Shown here one piece after another: positions 54,237 through 63,480 of a stretch of DNA of 64,000 nucleotides (the stretch's first letter is position 1; each line of letters starts with the position of its first letter). The notes beneath the pieces are model-generated. The model was not told the DNA's origin. It saw only the letters and a list, made by a program, of their open reading frames with translations, and searched no databases. A program made the position numbers and the translations under genes. Source of the DNA: Bradyrhizobium sp. CCGUVB4N (GTDB taxonomy: Bacteria > Pseudomonadota > Alphaproteobacteria > Rhizobiales > Xanthobacteraceae); assembly GCF_024199945.1 (NCBI RefSeq), contig NZ_JANADP010000001.1:5766001-5830000 (forward strand), given 5' to 3'.

Positions 54237-55682
54237 CTAGTGGCGCGGCCGATACAATTCATGCCAGGCGGGACGCCGTTCGGCGTAGGCCTCGACCAGC
54301 ACGCGATCGGGCTCGAAAGTCTCGACGCGTTGCGGCGGCGTGCAGACGGTTTCGATTGCCTCGCCGGTGACAGCAAGCCGCCCCAATCTCGCCGCACCAA
54401 ACGCCGCTCCGGTTTCCCCGTCGGCAAAGCGATGAATCGGAACATTGAGAACATTGGCCAGCACCGACAGCCAGAACCGGGACCGCGAACCGCCGCCGAT
54501 GACATCGGCCTCCGCAACCGCGATGCCGGCGTCGCTCAGCGCGTCCCGGCAATCGGCCAGCGCGAAGGCCACGCCCTCGAGCACGGCCTGCACGATCGCA
54601 GTGCGGTCGGTGCCGTGGCTCAAGCCATCAAGCACGCCGCGCACGACGGGATCGTCATGCGGTGTCCGCTCGCCGGCGAGATAAGGCAGGAAGCTCACGG
54701 GCGACGGTGCCTGCGGGCGCGCGCCCAGCGGCGCCAGCAACTCGCCTTCCGCGACGCCGAACAACCGCGACGCCCAGGCTAGACACGAAGCCGCCGAGAG
54801 GATCGCACCGGCCTGAATCCACATTCCGGGGATGGCATGGCAGAACGTGTGGACCACACGGTCCGGATTGGCGGCGATGTGGCTGGTCGGCGCCAGCAGG
54901 GCGCCTGAGGTTCCCAGCGAGATGAACGAGGTTCCGGGCCTGATTGCGCCGATGCCGACGGCACCCGCTGGATTATCGCCGGCGCCGCCCGCGATCATCG
55001 GGCACCGCGCCATGCCCCAGCGCTGCGCCAGCTCGCTGCGCAATCCGGCTGCGGGCGCGCATCCCTCGACCAGGCGCGGCATGTGCGCGCGCGACAGGCC
55101 GGTCGCGGCCAATGCCGCATCCGACCAGTCCCGGCGCGCCGCGTCGAGCCACAGCGATCCCGACGCGTCCGAGACATCCTCGATCGCCTCGCCCGATAGC
55201 ACCAGCCGCAGATAGGCCTTCGCCATCAGGACCCGTGTGGTCGCCGCAAAAATCTCCGGCTCGTGCGCCGCGATCCAGAGCAGTTTTGGCGCGGTGAACC
55301 CGGGCATCGCCTTGTTGCCCGTGATCGCGCGCAAGGCGGGCCAGCGCTGCTCCAGGATGCGGCACTCCTTGGCGGAGCGTCCGTCGTTCCAGAGAATGCA
55401 GGGTCGCAACGGCTTGTCGTTCGCATCGAGCAGCGTGGCGCCATGCATCTGCCCGGACAGTCCGATGCCTTCGACCGCCGCCAGCTGTTTTCCGTGCGAT
55501 GCCCTCAAAGCATCGAGCGTGGCAAACGTCGCCTCGATCCACTGCGCCGGATCCTGTTCGTAATAACCGGGCTGCGGCGAGGCAATCGTCAGCGCCCGGC
55601 TCTCGCTCGCAATCACACGCTGCGCGCCATCGACGAGAACGGTCTTGACTGCCGAAGTGCCGAGATCGATGCCGAGATACAT
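54237..55682 (-). CDS. xylB: Xylulokinase-like FGGY carbohydrate kinase
   Basis: Phosphorylates D-xylulose or a related ketose at C5. 481 residues from MYLGIDLGTSAVKTVLVDGA; the longer open frame is ignored. FGGY-family parts: GLSGQMHGATLL, ILWNDGRSAKECRIL, GGAGDNPAGAVGIG, SLGTSGALLAPT, YLAGERTPHDDP, GGGSRSRFWLSVLANVL. First gene of the sugar operon and divergent from gcd. No xylose isomerase, polyol dehydrogenase or regulator is in the window, so the upstream substrate is open (xylulose, xylitol or arabinitol routes). Confidence 0.9.
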   Translation of the reverse strand: MYLGIDLGTSAVKTVLVDGAQRVIASESRALTIASPQPGYYEQDPAQWIEATFATLDALRASHGKQLAAVEGIGLSGQMHGATLLDANDKPLRPCILWNDGRSAKECRILEQRWPALRAITGNKAMPGFTAPKLLWIAAHEPEIFAATTRVLMAKAYLRLVLSGEAIEDVSDASGSLWLDAARRDWSDAALAATGLSRAHMPRLVEGCAPAAGLRSELAQRWGMARCPMIAGGAGDNPAGAVGIGAIRPGTSFISLGTSGALLAPTSHIAANPDRVVHTFCHAIPGMWIQAGAILSAASCLAWASRLFGVAEGELLAPLGARPQAPSPVSFLPYLAGERTPHDDPVVRGVLDGLSHGTDRTAIVQAVLEGVAFALADCRDALSDAGIAVAEADVIGGGSRSRFWLSVLANVLNVPIHRFADGETGAAFGAARLGRLAVTGEAIETVCTPPQRVETFEPDRVLVEAYAERRPAWHELYRPRH

Positions 55683-55921
55683 GACGGAGGTGGCTCCCGA
55701 GGTCGGCGTCGCGGCGGACGCGACGTCAAACATGACGTGCGTATTTATAAGAACTTTGCGTCCGCAGCCTAGTGCGTCGCGGCTTTGCGCGCAGATGTTA
55801 CATGAATGCAGCAGTTGACGGTTGCGAGTTCTGGTTGATTGGACCACAGTCCTAGAAAGTGGACGTCGTCTGTTGCGCTTGCGCTGCACAGGCGCAATCC
55901 CTTTTGTGCGCCGGAGCAGCC

Positions 55922-58297
55922 ATGCAGCGATCCAGGGCAGTCTTTATCACGGGTCTCGTCTACGCCTTGATCGGCTTGGTCCTCGCGGGAGGCGGCCTCT
56001 GGCTCGCCACACTGGGCGGATCCATCTTCTACATCGTTCTCGGCGTCGGCATCATCGCCACCGGCGCGTTGTTGCTGGCGCAGCGCCGTTCGGCGCTGTG
56101 GCTGTTTGCGATCGTGCTGGTCGGCACACTGGCGTGGGCCCTCTTCGAGGTGCAATTCGACTGGTGGCCGCTCGCATCGCGCGGCGACATCGTCGTCCCC
56201 ATGGCGCTCTGGATGCTGACGCCGGTGATCGTTCGCGCCCTGTTGCGAGACGAGCCGGTGTCTTACCTCAGCGCGACGCTGCCACTCTGGATCGGCGTAG
56301 CCGCTTCTTCGGTCGTACTCGTCATCGCCCTTCTGTCGAGCTATCACGACATCAACGGTACGATCGCCGCGTCCGGCGCGGCCGTACAGCAAAGCGAAGC
56401 CGATCCTCAGCCTGATGCCGATTGGCGGGCGTATGGTCGTACGCAATTCGGACAGCGCTATTCGCCGCTGAAGCAGATCACGCCTGACAATGTCGGCAAG
56501 CTCCAGGTCGCCTGGACCTTCCGCACCGGCGACGTCCCGACGCCGGAGGATTCCGGCGAGACCACCTTCGAGGTCACGCCGATCAAGATACGCGACACGC
56601 TCTATCTCTGTTCCCAGCACCAGGTGCTGTTTGCGCTCGACGCCAGGACCGGCAAGGAACGTTGGCGATACGATCCCAAGCTGGTGTTCAACAAGACGTT
56701 CCAGCATATGACCTGCCGCGGGGTCTCCTACCATGAGACTGCGGCAGGCGCCGTCGACAGCAGCGGCAGTCCCGCGCCCGCCGAATGCCCCCGGCGAATC
56801 TTCCTCCCCGTCAATGACGGGCGCATGATCGCGCTCGATGCCGACACCGGCAAGCTCTGTGAGAGTTTCGGCGATCATGGCAGCCTCGACCTCCAGCAGG
56901 GCATGGGGATCAAGACGGCGGGCTTCTTCGAGCCGACGTCACCGCCGGTCGTCAGCGACAAGATTCTCGTCGTCGCCGCCGCGGTGATCGACAATTATGC
57001 GGTGGAAGTGCCTTCGGGCGTGATCCGCGGTTTCGACGTCTATACCGGCAAGCTGGTTTGGGTCTGGGACTCCGGCGCGGCGGACGAGAATGAGCTGCCG
57101 TCGCCGACACGGCACTACACCAACGGTTCGCCGAATTCATGGATCGCGGCCTCGTTCGATCCGAAATTGAACCTGGTCTACATCCCCACCGGCAACAACG
57201 GACCCGACATCTGGGGAGGCAACCGCAACGCGCTGGTCGAGCGCTATTCGAGCTCGATCGTCGCGCTCGACGTCAACACCGGCAAGCGCGCCTGGTCGTA
57301 CCAGACGGTGCATCACGACCTCTGGGACATGGACGTGCCCTCACAGCCGAGCCTGGTCGACGTGACCACAGCCAAAGGCGTCGTTCCCGCGATCATCCAG
57401 CCGACCAAGGTCGGCAACATCTTTGTGCTCGATCGCAGGACCGGCGAGCTGATCGTACCGGCGCCGGAGCGCCCGGTGCCGCAAGGCGCCGCGCCCGGCG
57501 ACCGCACCGCGCCGACACAGCCGTTCTCCGAGCTGACATTCCGGCCCGAGGCGAAGCTGACCGGTGCGGACATGTGGGGCGGCACGATCTTCGACCAGCT
57601 GCTGTGCCGGATCATGTTCCACCGGCTGCGTTACGAGGGCACATTCACGCCGCCGTCGTTGCAGGGCACGCTGGCCTTTCCGGGCAATCTCGGGATGTTC
57701 GAATGGGGCGGCATCGCGGTCGATCCGGTGAGACAGATCGCCATCGCCAATCCGATGTCGTTGCCGTTTGCCTCGAGGCTCATTCCGCGCGGTCCACAAA
57801 ATCCTCCCGCACCGACGGCCGAGAAGCCGGTCGGCAGCGAGGTCGGGACGCAGCCGATGTATGGCACGCCGTTCGGGGTGGATATCTGGAGCTTCCTCTC
57901 GCCGCTCTCCGTGCCGTGCTACCGGCCGCCCTGGGGATCGATGGCCGCGATCGATCTGAAGACGATGAAGATCGTCTGGCAGCATCCCAACGGCACGATC
58001 CGGGACACCACGCCGCTGCCCCTTCCCTTCAAGATGGGCGTGCCGATGCTGGGTGGGCCGATCACGACCGCCGGCGGGGTCGCGTTCTACACCGGGACCT
58101 ACGAGTACGCGATCCGGGCTTACGACGTGCGCGACGGCAAGGTAATCTGGGAAGACCGCCTGCCGGCCGGCGCCCAATCGACGCCGATGAGCTACGAGGT
58201 CGACGGCAAGCAATACGTCGTCACCGCGGCCGGCGGCCACGGCTCGTTCGGCACCAAGCGAGGCGATTACATCATCGCCTATGCGCTGAAGGATTGA
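55922..58297 (+). CDS. gcd: Membrane-bound PQQ-dependent glucose dehydrogenase
   Basis: Quinoprotein oxidising aldoses to lactones in the periplasm and passing electrons to ubiquinone. 791 residues from MQRSRAVFITGLVYALIGLV (GGAGCAGCC upstream). Residues 1-140 have five membrane helices; the rest is an eight-bladed PQQ propeller: ADWRAYGRTQFGQRYSPLKQI, WTFRTGD, CRGVSYHE, HDLWDMDVPSQPSLV, MWGGTIFDQLLCRIMFHRLRY, GGPITTAGGVAFYTGTYEYA. Divergent from xylB. PQQ synthesis genes are not in the window. Confidence 0.94.
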   Translation: MQRSRAVFITGLVYALIGLVLAGGGLWLATLGGSIFYIVLGVGIIATGALLLAQRRSALWLFAIVLVGTLAWALFEVQFDWWPLASRGDIVVPMALWMLTPVIVRALLRDEPVSYLSATLPLWIGVAASSVVLVIALLSSYHDINGTIAASGAAVQQSEADPQPDADWRAYGRTQFGQRYSPLKQITPDNVGKLQVAWTFRTGDVPTPEDSGETTFEVTPIKIRDTLYLCSQHQVLFALDARTGKERWRYDPKLVFNKTFQHMTCRGVSYHETAAGAVDSSGSPAPAECPRRIFLPVNDGRMIALDADTGKLCESFGDHGSLDLQQGMGIKTAGFFEPTSPPVVSDKILVVAAAVIDNYAVEVPSGVIRGFDVYTGKLVWVWDSGAADENELPSPTRHYTNGSPNSWIAASFDPKLNLVYIPTGNNGPDIWGGNRNALVERYSSSIVALDVNTGKRAWSYQTVHHDLWDMDVPSQPSLVDVTTAKGVVPAIIQPTKVGNIFVLDRRTGELIVPAPERPVPQGAAPGDRTAPTQPFSELTFRPEAKLTGADMWGGTIFDQLLCRIMFHRLRYEGTFTPPSLQGTLAFPGNLGMFEWGGIAVDPVRQIAIANPMSLPFASRLIPRGPQNPPAPTAEKPVGSEVGTQPMYGTPFGVDIWSFLSPLSVPCYRPPWGSMAAIDLKTMKIVWQHPNGTIRDTTPLPLPFKMGVPMLGGPITTAGGVAFYTGTYEYAIRAYDVRDGKVIWEDRLPAGAQSTPMSYEVDGKQYVVTAAGGHGSFGTKRGDYIIAYALKD

Positions 58298-58992
58298 AGC
58301 GCGGCGAAGTCGCCTTTGGGTCATAAGCGGGCTTCGCCGGGTTGCCTCTCAATCGTCCGCTAATGGTTCGAAAGCCGTCACCAACAGAGTCGGATGCGAA
58401 GGTCCCCAAGGGCGCAAAATGGTTTCGGGCTGACTGTCGTTATCGACTCTGTTCGTCGCGGATACCGGTAACTTGCAAACGTGGGTTTATGGTGCGCTCG
58501 GAGGGCGGTTGGATTTCTAGCGATTTCAATAAGTTGCATAGGCCCGTCAACGCATGAGGTGCCTTTCCAACCCAAAAGTGTCTTAGAAAAGGTGGCGCTT
58601 TGAGATCATCCCATCTCACCCCCGCGCCTACCAATCCGTTCGGAGGTTCCTTGGTTTCGGTCGAATGTCCGGTCGACGGCTCGCCCGGCGAGACTTCAAG
58701 CGAGCTTTCGAAGAACAGGTCAGAACGGACGAGACGCGTTCGGCATACCCGAGTGCTCTGGGCATTCCGGCAAATGAGTCGAGTTTGTGCGGAATATCCA
58801 GCGCCATCCAACACGATAACGCACAACATACTGGACGAGGCACCTACATCACTTCATATCAAACTGTTGCAAAGGTGTATTGTTTGTTCGCTACAGAAGG
58901 CAATCAACGTTACGGGGCTGGCGTCACGGCGCAGCGGGCGGTGCTTGGTCACGCCAAGACCATGAGCCGAGATACTCCTAGCCGGTAGAGTT
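58298..58992. other. Gene-poor region between gcd and the truncated Wzz gene
   Basis: About 695 bp with only short, mutually overlapping frames on both strands and no recognisable protein, tRNA or repeat. It looks less GC-rich than the flanks. Given the truncated wzz-like gene next to it, it may be eroded DNA at a rearrangement boundary. Confidence 0.5.
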
Positions 58993-59325
58993 ATGCGACT
59001 GTCAATGGATATGCCGTCGCACAGAATCCGTATCGGCTACAGCGGTGGGCGGGACGAAGCTTCGTCCTCGATATCGGCCTTGATCGACCAGCCGTCCAGA
59101 CTGGCTCGGCGGCAATATTGGATCATTCTCATCGTGCCTGCCGCGACAATAGCCATCGGCCTGCTGTACCTGCCCGTCACCCCCTCGCAATACACCGCGA
59201 CAGCTACGCTTTTGATCGACGGCAGCACGCTGCGCGTCATGCAGAACCAATTGCAGCCGCAGGCGGATATTCCGCTCGACACGCTTCAGGCGGGCTCGCT
59301 TCGGCGGGAGCGAGCTGTAGGATGA
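58993..59325 (+). pseudogene. Truncated Wzz/ExoP-type polysaccharide co-polymerase (N-terminus only)
   Basis: 110 residues. Residues 38-95 (LARRQYWIILIVPAATIAIG, the YLPVTPSQYTATATLLIDG segment, then QPQADIPLDTLQ) match the first membrane helix and start of the periplasmic domain of chain-length/tyrosine-kinase proteins, which are usually 500-750 residues. After about residue 100 the frame reads AGSLRRERAVG and stops. Its TGA overlaps the ATG of gmd copy 2 (ATGA), so it may now act as a translated leader for gmd-fcl. Probably broken by the rearrangement that placed gmd here. Confidence 0.7.
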
Positions 59326-60392
59326 ATAAACCTATCGCGCTCATCACCGGTATCACCGGGCAGGACGGCGCCTATCTCGCCGAACATCTGCTGTCGCTCG
59401 GCTATGTCGTCCACGGCATCAAGCGCCGCTCATCCTCGTTCAACACCGCGCGTGTCGACCATCTCTACCAGGATCCGCATGTCGGTAACGTGCCGTTCCT
59501 GATGCATTACGGCGACATGACGGATTCGACCAATCTGATCCGCCTGGTGCAGCAGATCCGGCCGACCGAGATCTACAATCTCGCCGCTCAAAGCCACGTC
59601 GCCGTCAGCTTCGAAAGCCCCGAATACACCGCCAACGCCGACGCCATCGGCGTGCTGCGGCTCCTGGAAGCGATCCGCATCCTCGGCATGGAGAAGGAGA
59701 CGCGGTTCTACCAGGCCTCGACCTCCGAGCTCTACGGCCTGGTGCAGGAGATCCCACAGAAGGAGACCACACCGTTCTATCCGCGCTCGCCCTATGGCGT
59801 CGCCAAACTCTACGGCTACTGGATCACAGTGAACTACCGCGAAGCCTATGGCATGTTCGCGAGCAACGGCATCCTCTTCAACCATGAGAGCCCGATCCGC
59901 GGCGAGACCTTTGTCACCCGCAAGATCACCCGCGGCGTGGCGCGCATCGAAGTCGGGCTCGAGCAGACGCTCTATCTCGGCAATCTCGAGGCCAAGCGCG
60001 ACTGGGGCCATGCCAAGGATTACGTCGAGGGCATGCACATGATCCTGCAGGCCGACAAGCCCGACGATTTCGTGCTCGCCACCGGCGAGACGCGCTCGGT
60101 GCGCGAGATGGTCGAGCTGTCCTTCGCGCAGGTCGGCCGCCGCGTCGAATGGCGCGGCACAGGCGTCGACGAGACCGGCATCGATGCCAAGAGCGGCAAG
60201 ACGGTGGTGAAGATCGATCCGACCTATTTCCGCCCGACCGAGGTCGATCTGCTGATCGGCGATGCCAGCAAGGCGCGTCAGGTGCTGGGCTGGAAGCCGA
60301 AGCGGACCTTTGCGCAACTTGTCGAAGAGATGATGGCAAGCGATCTGGCCGAGGCCAAATGGGACGTCGCAAGTGGTAAGCGCACCGTTTGA
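59322..60392 (+). CDS. gmd: GDP-mannose 4,6-dehydratase (copy 2)
   Basis: 356 residues from MNKPIALITGITGQDG. All catalytic motifs of copy 1 are kept (ASTSELYGLVQE, YGVAKLYGYWITVNYREAYG). Differences are few and conservative: Q for E in VGLEQTLYL, K for R in WGHAKDY, D for E in GTGVDETG, plus a divergent N-terminal 3-4 residues. Start overlaps the stop of the truncated wzz frame (ATGA); 3' end overlaps fcl copy 2 by 20 bp. Inverted relative to copy 1, 11.4 kb away. Confidence 0.96.
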   Translation: MNKPIALITGITGQDGAYLAEHLLSLGYVVHGIKRRSSSFNTARVDHLYQDPHVGNVPFLMHYGDMTDSTNLIRLVQQIRPTEIYNLAAQSHVAVSFESPEYTANADAIGVLRLLEAIRILGMEKETRFYQASTSELYGLVQEIPQKETTPFYPRSPYGVAKLYGYWITVNYREAYGMFASNGILFNHESPIRGETFVTRKITRGVARIEVGLEQTLYLGNLEAKRDWGHAKDYVEGMHMILQADKPDDFVLATGETRSVREMVELSFAQVGRRVEWRGTGVDETGIDAKSGKTVVKIDPTYFRPTEVDLLIGDASKARQVLGWKPKRTFAQLVEEMMASDLAEAKWDVASGKRTV

Positions 60393-61356
60393 GCTGACAG
60401 GCAAAAGCGTCTACGTCGCCGGCCATCGCGGCATGGTCGGTGCCGCGCTGGTGCGTCGGCTGGCGCGGGAGGACGTGAAACTCGTCACCGTGGACCGGCG
60501 CGAGGTCGATCTCTGCAATCAGGCCGCGGTGTTCGACTGGTTCGCGCGCGTGCGTCCCCAGGTCATCTTCATGGCCGCGGCCAAAGTCGGCGGCATCGTC
60601 GCCAACAACACGCTGCGCGCCGAGTTCATCTACGACAACATCGCGATCGCGGCGAACGTGATCCAGGCCGCGCACGTCAATGGCGCCGAGAAGCTGATGT
60701 TCCTCGGCTCGTCCTGCATCTATCCGAAACTCGCACCGCAGCCGCTGCGCGAGGATGCTGTGCTGACCGGCCCGCTGGAGCCGACCAACGAGCCTTACGC
60801 CATTGCCAAGATCGCCGGCATCAAAATGGCGGAAGCCTATCGCAGCCAGTATGGCTCCGACTTCATCAGCGTGATGCCGACCAATCTCTATGGCCCCGGC
60901 GACAATTATCACCCTGAACTGAGCCACGTCGTCGCCGCGTTGATCCGTCGCTTCCACGAGGCCAAGGTCTCCGGCGCAAAGAGCGTCGTCGTGTGGGGCA
61001 CCGGCACGCCGCGGCGCGAGTTCCTCTATGTCGACGACATGGCCGATGCCTGCGTGCACCTGATGAAGACCTATTCGCAAGCCGAGCTGGTCAACATCGG
61101 CACCGGCGAGGACAACACCATCGCCGAGTTCGCGCGCGTGGTGGCCGAAATCGTCGGCTATCGCGGCGAAATCACCTACGATACCTCGCGTCCCGACGGC
61201 ACGCCGCGCAAGCTGCTCGACGTCTGCCGTCTCGCCAAGCTCGGCTGGCGCGCGACGACGTCGCTTCACGATGGCCTGAAGCAGGCATACGCGGCGTATC
61301 TGTCGGATCATCCAGCCGCGACACGTCTAACCGTCTCAAGTCTTGCGCTGGACTAG
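60373..61356 (+). CDS. fcl: GDP-L-fucose synthase (copy 2, GTG start)
   Basis: 327 residues. The start is GTG at 60373, at the place where copy 1 has ATG (one-base difference), with the same 20-bp overlap with gmd. Motifs SSCIYPKLAPQPL, YAIAKIAGIKMAEAYRSQYG, NLYGPGDNY are intact. The C-terminus (AYLSDHPAATRLTVSSLALD) differs from copy 1 (AAYQAAASIPAQ), marking the right end of the duplicated segment near 61300. Confidence 0.94.
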   Translation: MVSAPFELTGKSVYVAGHRGMVGAALVRRLAREDVKLVTVDRREVDLCNQAAVFDWFARVRPQVIFMAAAKVGGIVANNTLRAEFIYDNIAIAANVIQAAHVNGAEKLMFLGSSCIYPKLAPQPLREDAVLTGPLEPTNEPYAIAKIAGIKMAEAYRSQYGSDFISVMPTNLYGPGDNYHPELSHVVAALIRRFHEAKVSGAKSVVVWGTGTPRREFLYVDDMADACVHLMKTYSQAELVNIGTGEDNTIAEFARVVAEIVGYRGEITYDTSRPDGTPRKLLDVCRLAKLGWRATTSLHDGLKQAYAAYLSDHPAATRLTVSSLALD

Positions 61357-61431
61357 TGAGGAAGAGGGCAGCCCGGAGGCGCCGGTTCTGGCGCTCGCCG
61401 CGGCGTCACGGTCCGCATCAATAGGCGTTAC

Positions 61432-61590
61432 GTGGCTAGCCCTCTGGAAGCCGTGCTGCGGAGCGATCGCTGGGTCGTCGGCGACGCGATCGACATCATT
61501 GTCACGCGGACATGGAGCTATGTGCTCTGGCAACGACATGGACATGGGCAGCATGGACATGAGCGAGTTCCGCATGATCCCCGCAGTGAG
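61432..61590 (+). pseudogene. Relic of a DUF2182-like membrane protein
   Basis: Pieces in two frames recall DUF2182 proteins (predicted metal-binding membrane proteins): SPLEAVLRSDRWVVGDAIDI with WSYVLW in one frame, then NDMDMGSMDMSEFRMIPA in another. The His/Met/Asp-rich piece after a tryptophan-rich helix is the telltale pattern. Frames break before and after, with no intact gene. The resemblance is from memory of the family and should be treated as tentative. Confidence 0.45.
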
Positions 61591-61824
61591 CTGGTGGTGT
61601 CCTTGCAGCGGTGATGGGCGACCCGCTTCATGTTCAGTTCGGATTGCCTTCAGGAACACCGCAAGCGTAACTTTGCCGACACCGTCCGCACCTTAACTGA
61701 AATCACACCATGGCGCCCCCGCGAGACTGCTTTCGCGGAGATCCATTCAATTTGAAGCAATCGCTTAGCGGGATCGCGAGCTGTCTCTGCCAGCCTTCCA
61801 TTCGGAATCTGATGGGGAACGGGC

Positions 61825-62544
61825 ATGACGAGATTCTGCATGAACGGGCGGACCGCCGCCACACGGCTTCGCGCATGGACACTTGCCGCGATTGCCGTGG
61901 CTGCCGTCTTCGCGTTGGATGCTCTCCCGGCTCGCGCCTTCCTTGCCCGTCCGGCGCTGTTCGCCGCGATCGGCGGGGCGACGAAGGCGCCCGGCGGATG
62001 GTTGCAGCTCTGCGCCGCAGATACCGACGAATGCAAGCCCTTGGCCGATCAGGCGCGCGAGGTGACCCTCACGCCGGATCTGCTCCAGCAGCTTTACGAG
62101 ATCAACAAATACGTCAACGACCGCGTGACCTGGACTAGCGATTCCGAGCTCTACGGAAAAGCTGAACGTTGGGCCTACCCGCTCGACCGAGGCGATTGCG
62201 AGGACATGGTTCTGCTCAAACGCCGGCTGCTCGCCAAGGCCGGTTGGCCACAGGGCGCCTTGCTGATCACCATCGTCGAGGAGCGCGGCCAGGAGAAGAC
62301 GCGTCACGCGGTGCTGACCGTCCGGTCCGACCGCGGCGAAATGATCCTCGACAACCAGACCCCGGAAATCCTGTTCTGGTACGAGACCAGCTACCGTTAT
62401 CTGTCACGGCAGAGCGCCGACGACCCGAATGTCTGGGTGTCCTACGGCGCCGGCCAGACCAAGCCGGCGACCGCGGTAGCGAGTTCGGCTCCGGTTGCGC
62501 CCTCGCCCTACCCCCTGCCTCCCCCGTTGGGGATCAAGCCCTAA
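61825..62544 (+). CDS. Transglutaminase-like cysteine peptidase (BTLCP)
   Basis: Bacterial transglutaminase-like cysteine proteinase (DUF920), 239 residues. Signal peptide about 1-38 (ends ALPARAF), so periplasmic. Catalytic triad: C125 in DRGDCEDMVLLKRRLL, H161 in RHAVLTV, D176 in MILDNQ. Typical upstream parts WLQLCAADTDECKPL and EINKYVNDRVTWTSD are present. Proline-rich C-terminus. LapG-like members control adhesin release, but no adhesin or lapD-type partner is nearby. Confidence 0.9.
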   Translation: MTRFCMNGRTAATRLRAWTLAAIAVAAVFALDALPARAFLARPALFAAIGGATKAPGGWLQLCAADTDECKPLADQAREVTLTPDLLQQLYEINKYVNDRVTWTSDSELYGKAERWAYPLDRGDCEDMVLLKRRLLAKAGWPQGALLITIVEERGQEKTRHAVLTVRSDRGEMILDNQTPEILFWYETSYRYLSRQSADDPNVWVSYGAGQTKPATAVASSAPVAPSPYPLPPPLGIKP

Positions 62545-62579
62545 AGCGCGAACGCGGCCCTCCAGGTGCGGATCAAGTT

Positions 62580-62945
62580 TCAGCCCTTCTCGGGACGCCG
62601 AGGCCGCGGCTCATGCCGTGCACGAAGTTCCTCTTCGTACTTCAGCTTCTCCAGCAACATGTCAGTAACAAGACGTCGCAATTGGGCGTTTTCGAGCTCC
62701 AGTCGCTTGATCGTATCGCCAGACGAGGCATCGCGCGGTCCACCCACGCTGCTCATGATGTCGTTGTCTGCGTCATCCGCCCCCGCATCAGGAGATTTGA
62801 TCATCTTCTTCCAGCGGTGATAGGTCATGACACTCACGCCAAGAGCTTTCGATATTTCGCGCTGAGTCTTGCCTCTGGCCACGAGTTGATCTGCCTGGGC
62901 CAGCTTGGCCGAAATCTCCTCCGAGGCATGCCTTTTGCCAACCAT
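62580..62945 (-). CDS. Orphan IS3-OrfA-like HTH protein
   Basis: 121 residues from MVGKRHASEEISAKLAQADQ (GGAGAGG 8 nt upstream; a longer frame exists to 62996). N-terminal helix-turn-helix (GKTQREISKALGVSVMTYHRW, about 24-44) and a C-terminal leucine-zipper-like helix (LELENAQLRRLVTDMLLEKL) as in OrfA of IS3/IS407-type elements. No OrfB integrase or terminal inverted repeats are found, and the middle (SPDAGADDADNDIMSSVGG) is atypical. It is either an IS remnant or a domesticated regulator. Confidence 0.7.
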   Translation of the reverse strand: MVGKRHASEEISAKLAQADQLVARGKTQREISKALGVSVMTYHRWKKMIKSPDAGADDADNDIMSSVGGPRDASSGDTIKRLELENAQLRRLVTDMLLEKLKYEEELRARHEPRPRRPEKG

Positions 62946-63480
62946 ATAGTGGCCCTCTCCGGCCGATTCTTGCCCACCAAGAGCTAGTAATCGCAAATCG
63001 TAAACCTTTTCAATAGGCCGACGATACCCCTGGACCAGCTATTCGTCGCATGGCGACCTTGGCGCTGCGATCGCTCGCACGGGGTACATGAGGCGACAAG
63101 CCGAGCAACCAGGGTCAAAATGCCAGACAGGCCACTTAAAACCGTTGCGAGCCCGTTTCGCGACGCATGCTCGCCTCGATATGCGTCGGGCGATCACATC
63201 AACTATCAGTACGATATCGAGCGTCAGGCTCCGGGCATACCATAGCATAGACCGAGCGCGGTCACGCCGGCATCGATTATCCGCGCCGGCCAAGCGGGCA
63301 AGATGAGCCACGGCAAATCAGCCGTCTCGGGCGCTGTCGGAACGGCGCTACTAACGCTCAGAACATCGTCAGCGATCAATAACATCCAAGCCGATCATAT
63401 TCGGCGTGGTGGATTCATGACGTCGAAATTCGTAGAGATCAACCTTGGCAGGAACGATGACCTTGGGCAGATCGGAAATT
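62946..63480. other. Gene-poor region upstream of the flippase end
   Basis: About 535 bp. Short frames exist on both strands without convincing similarity. It contains the promoter area for the HTH gene (minus) and the 3' flank of the flippase gene. No structured RNA recognised. Confidence 0.45.

Noticed and set aside
58440..58965. Several overlapping 60-130 codon frames on both strands after gcd
   Set aside because: Mutually overlapping, without motifs, ribosome sites or typical codon bias.
63039..63311. Minus-strand 90-codon frame with a stretch loosely like the C-terminus of bacterial sugar transferases
   Set aside because: The resemblance is a few residues only and the rest does not fit; too weak to call a gene or relic.
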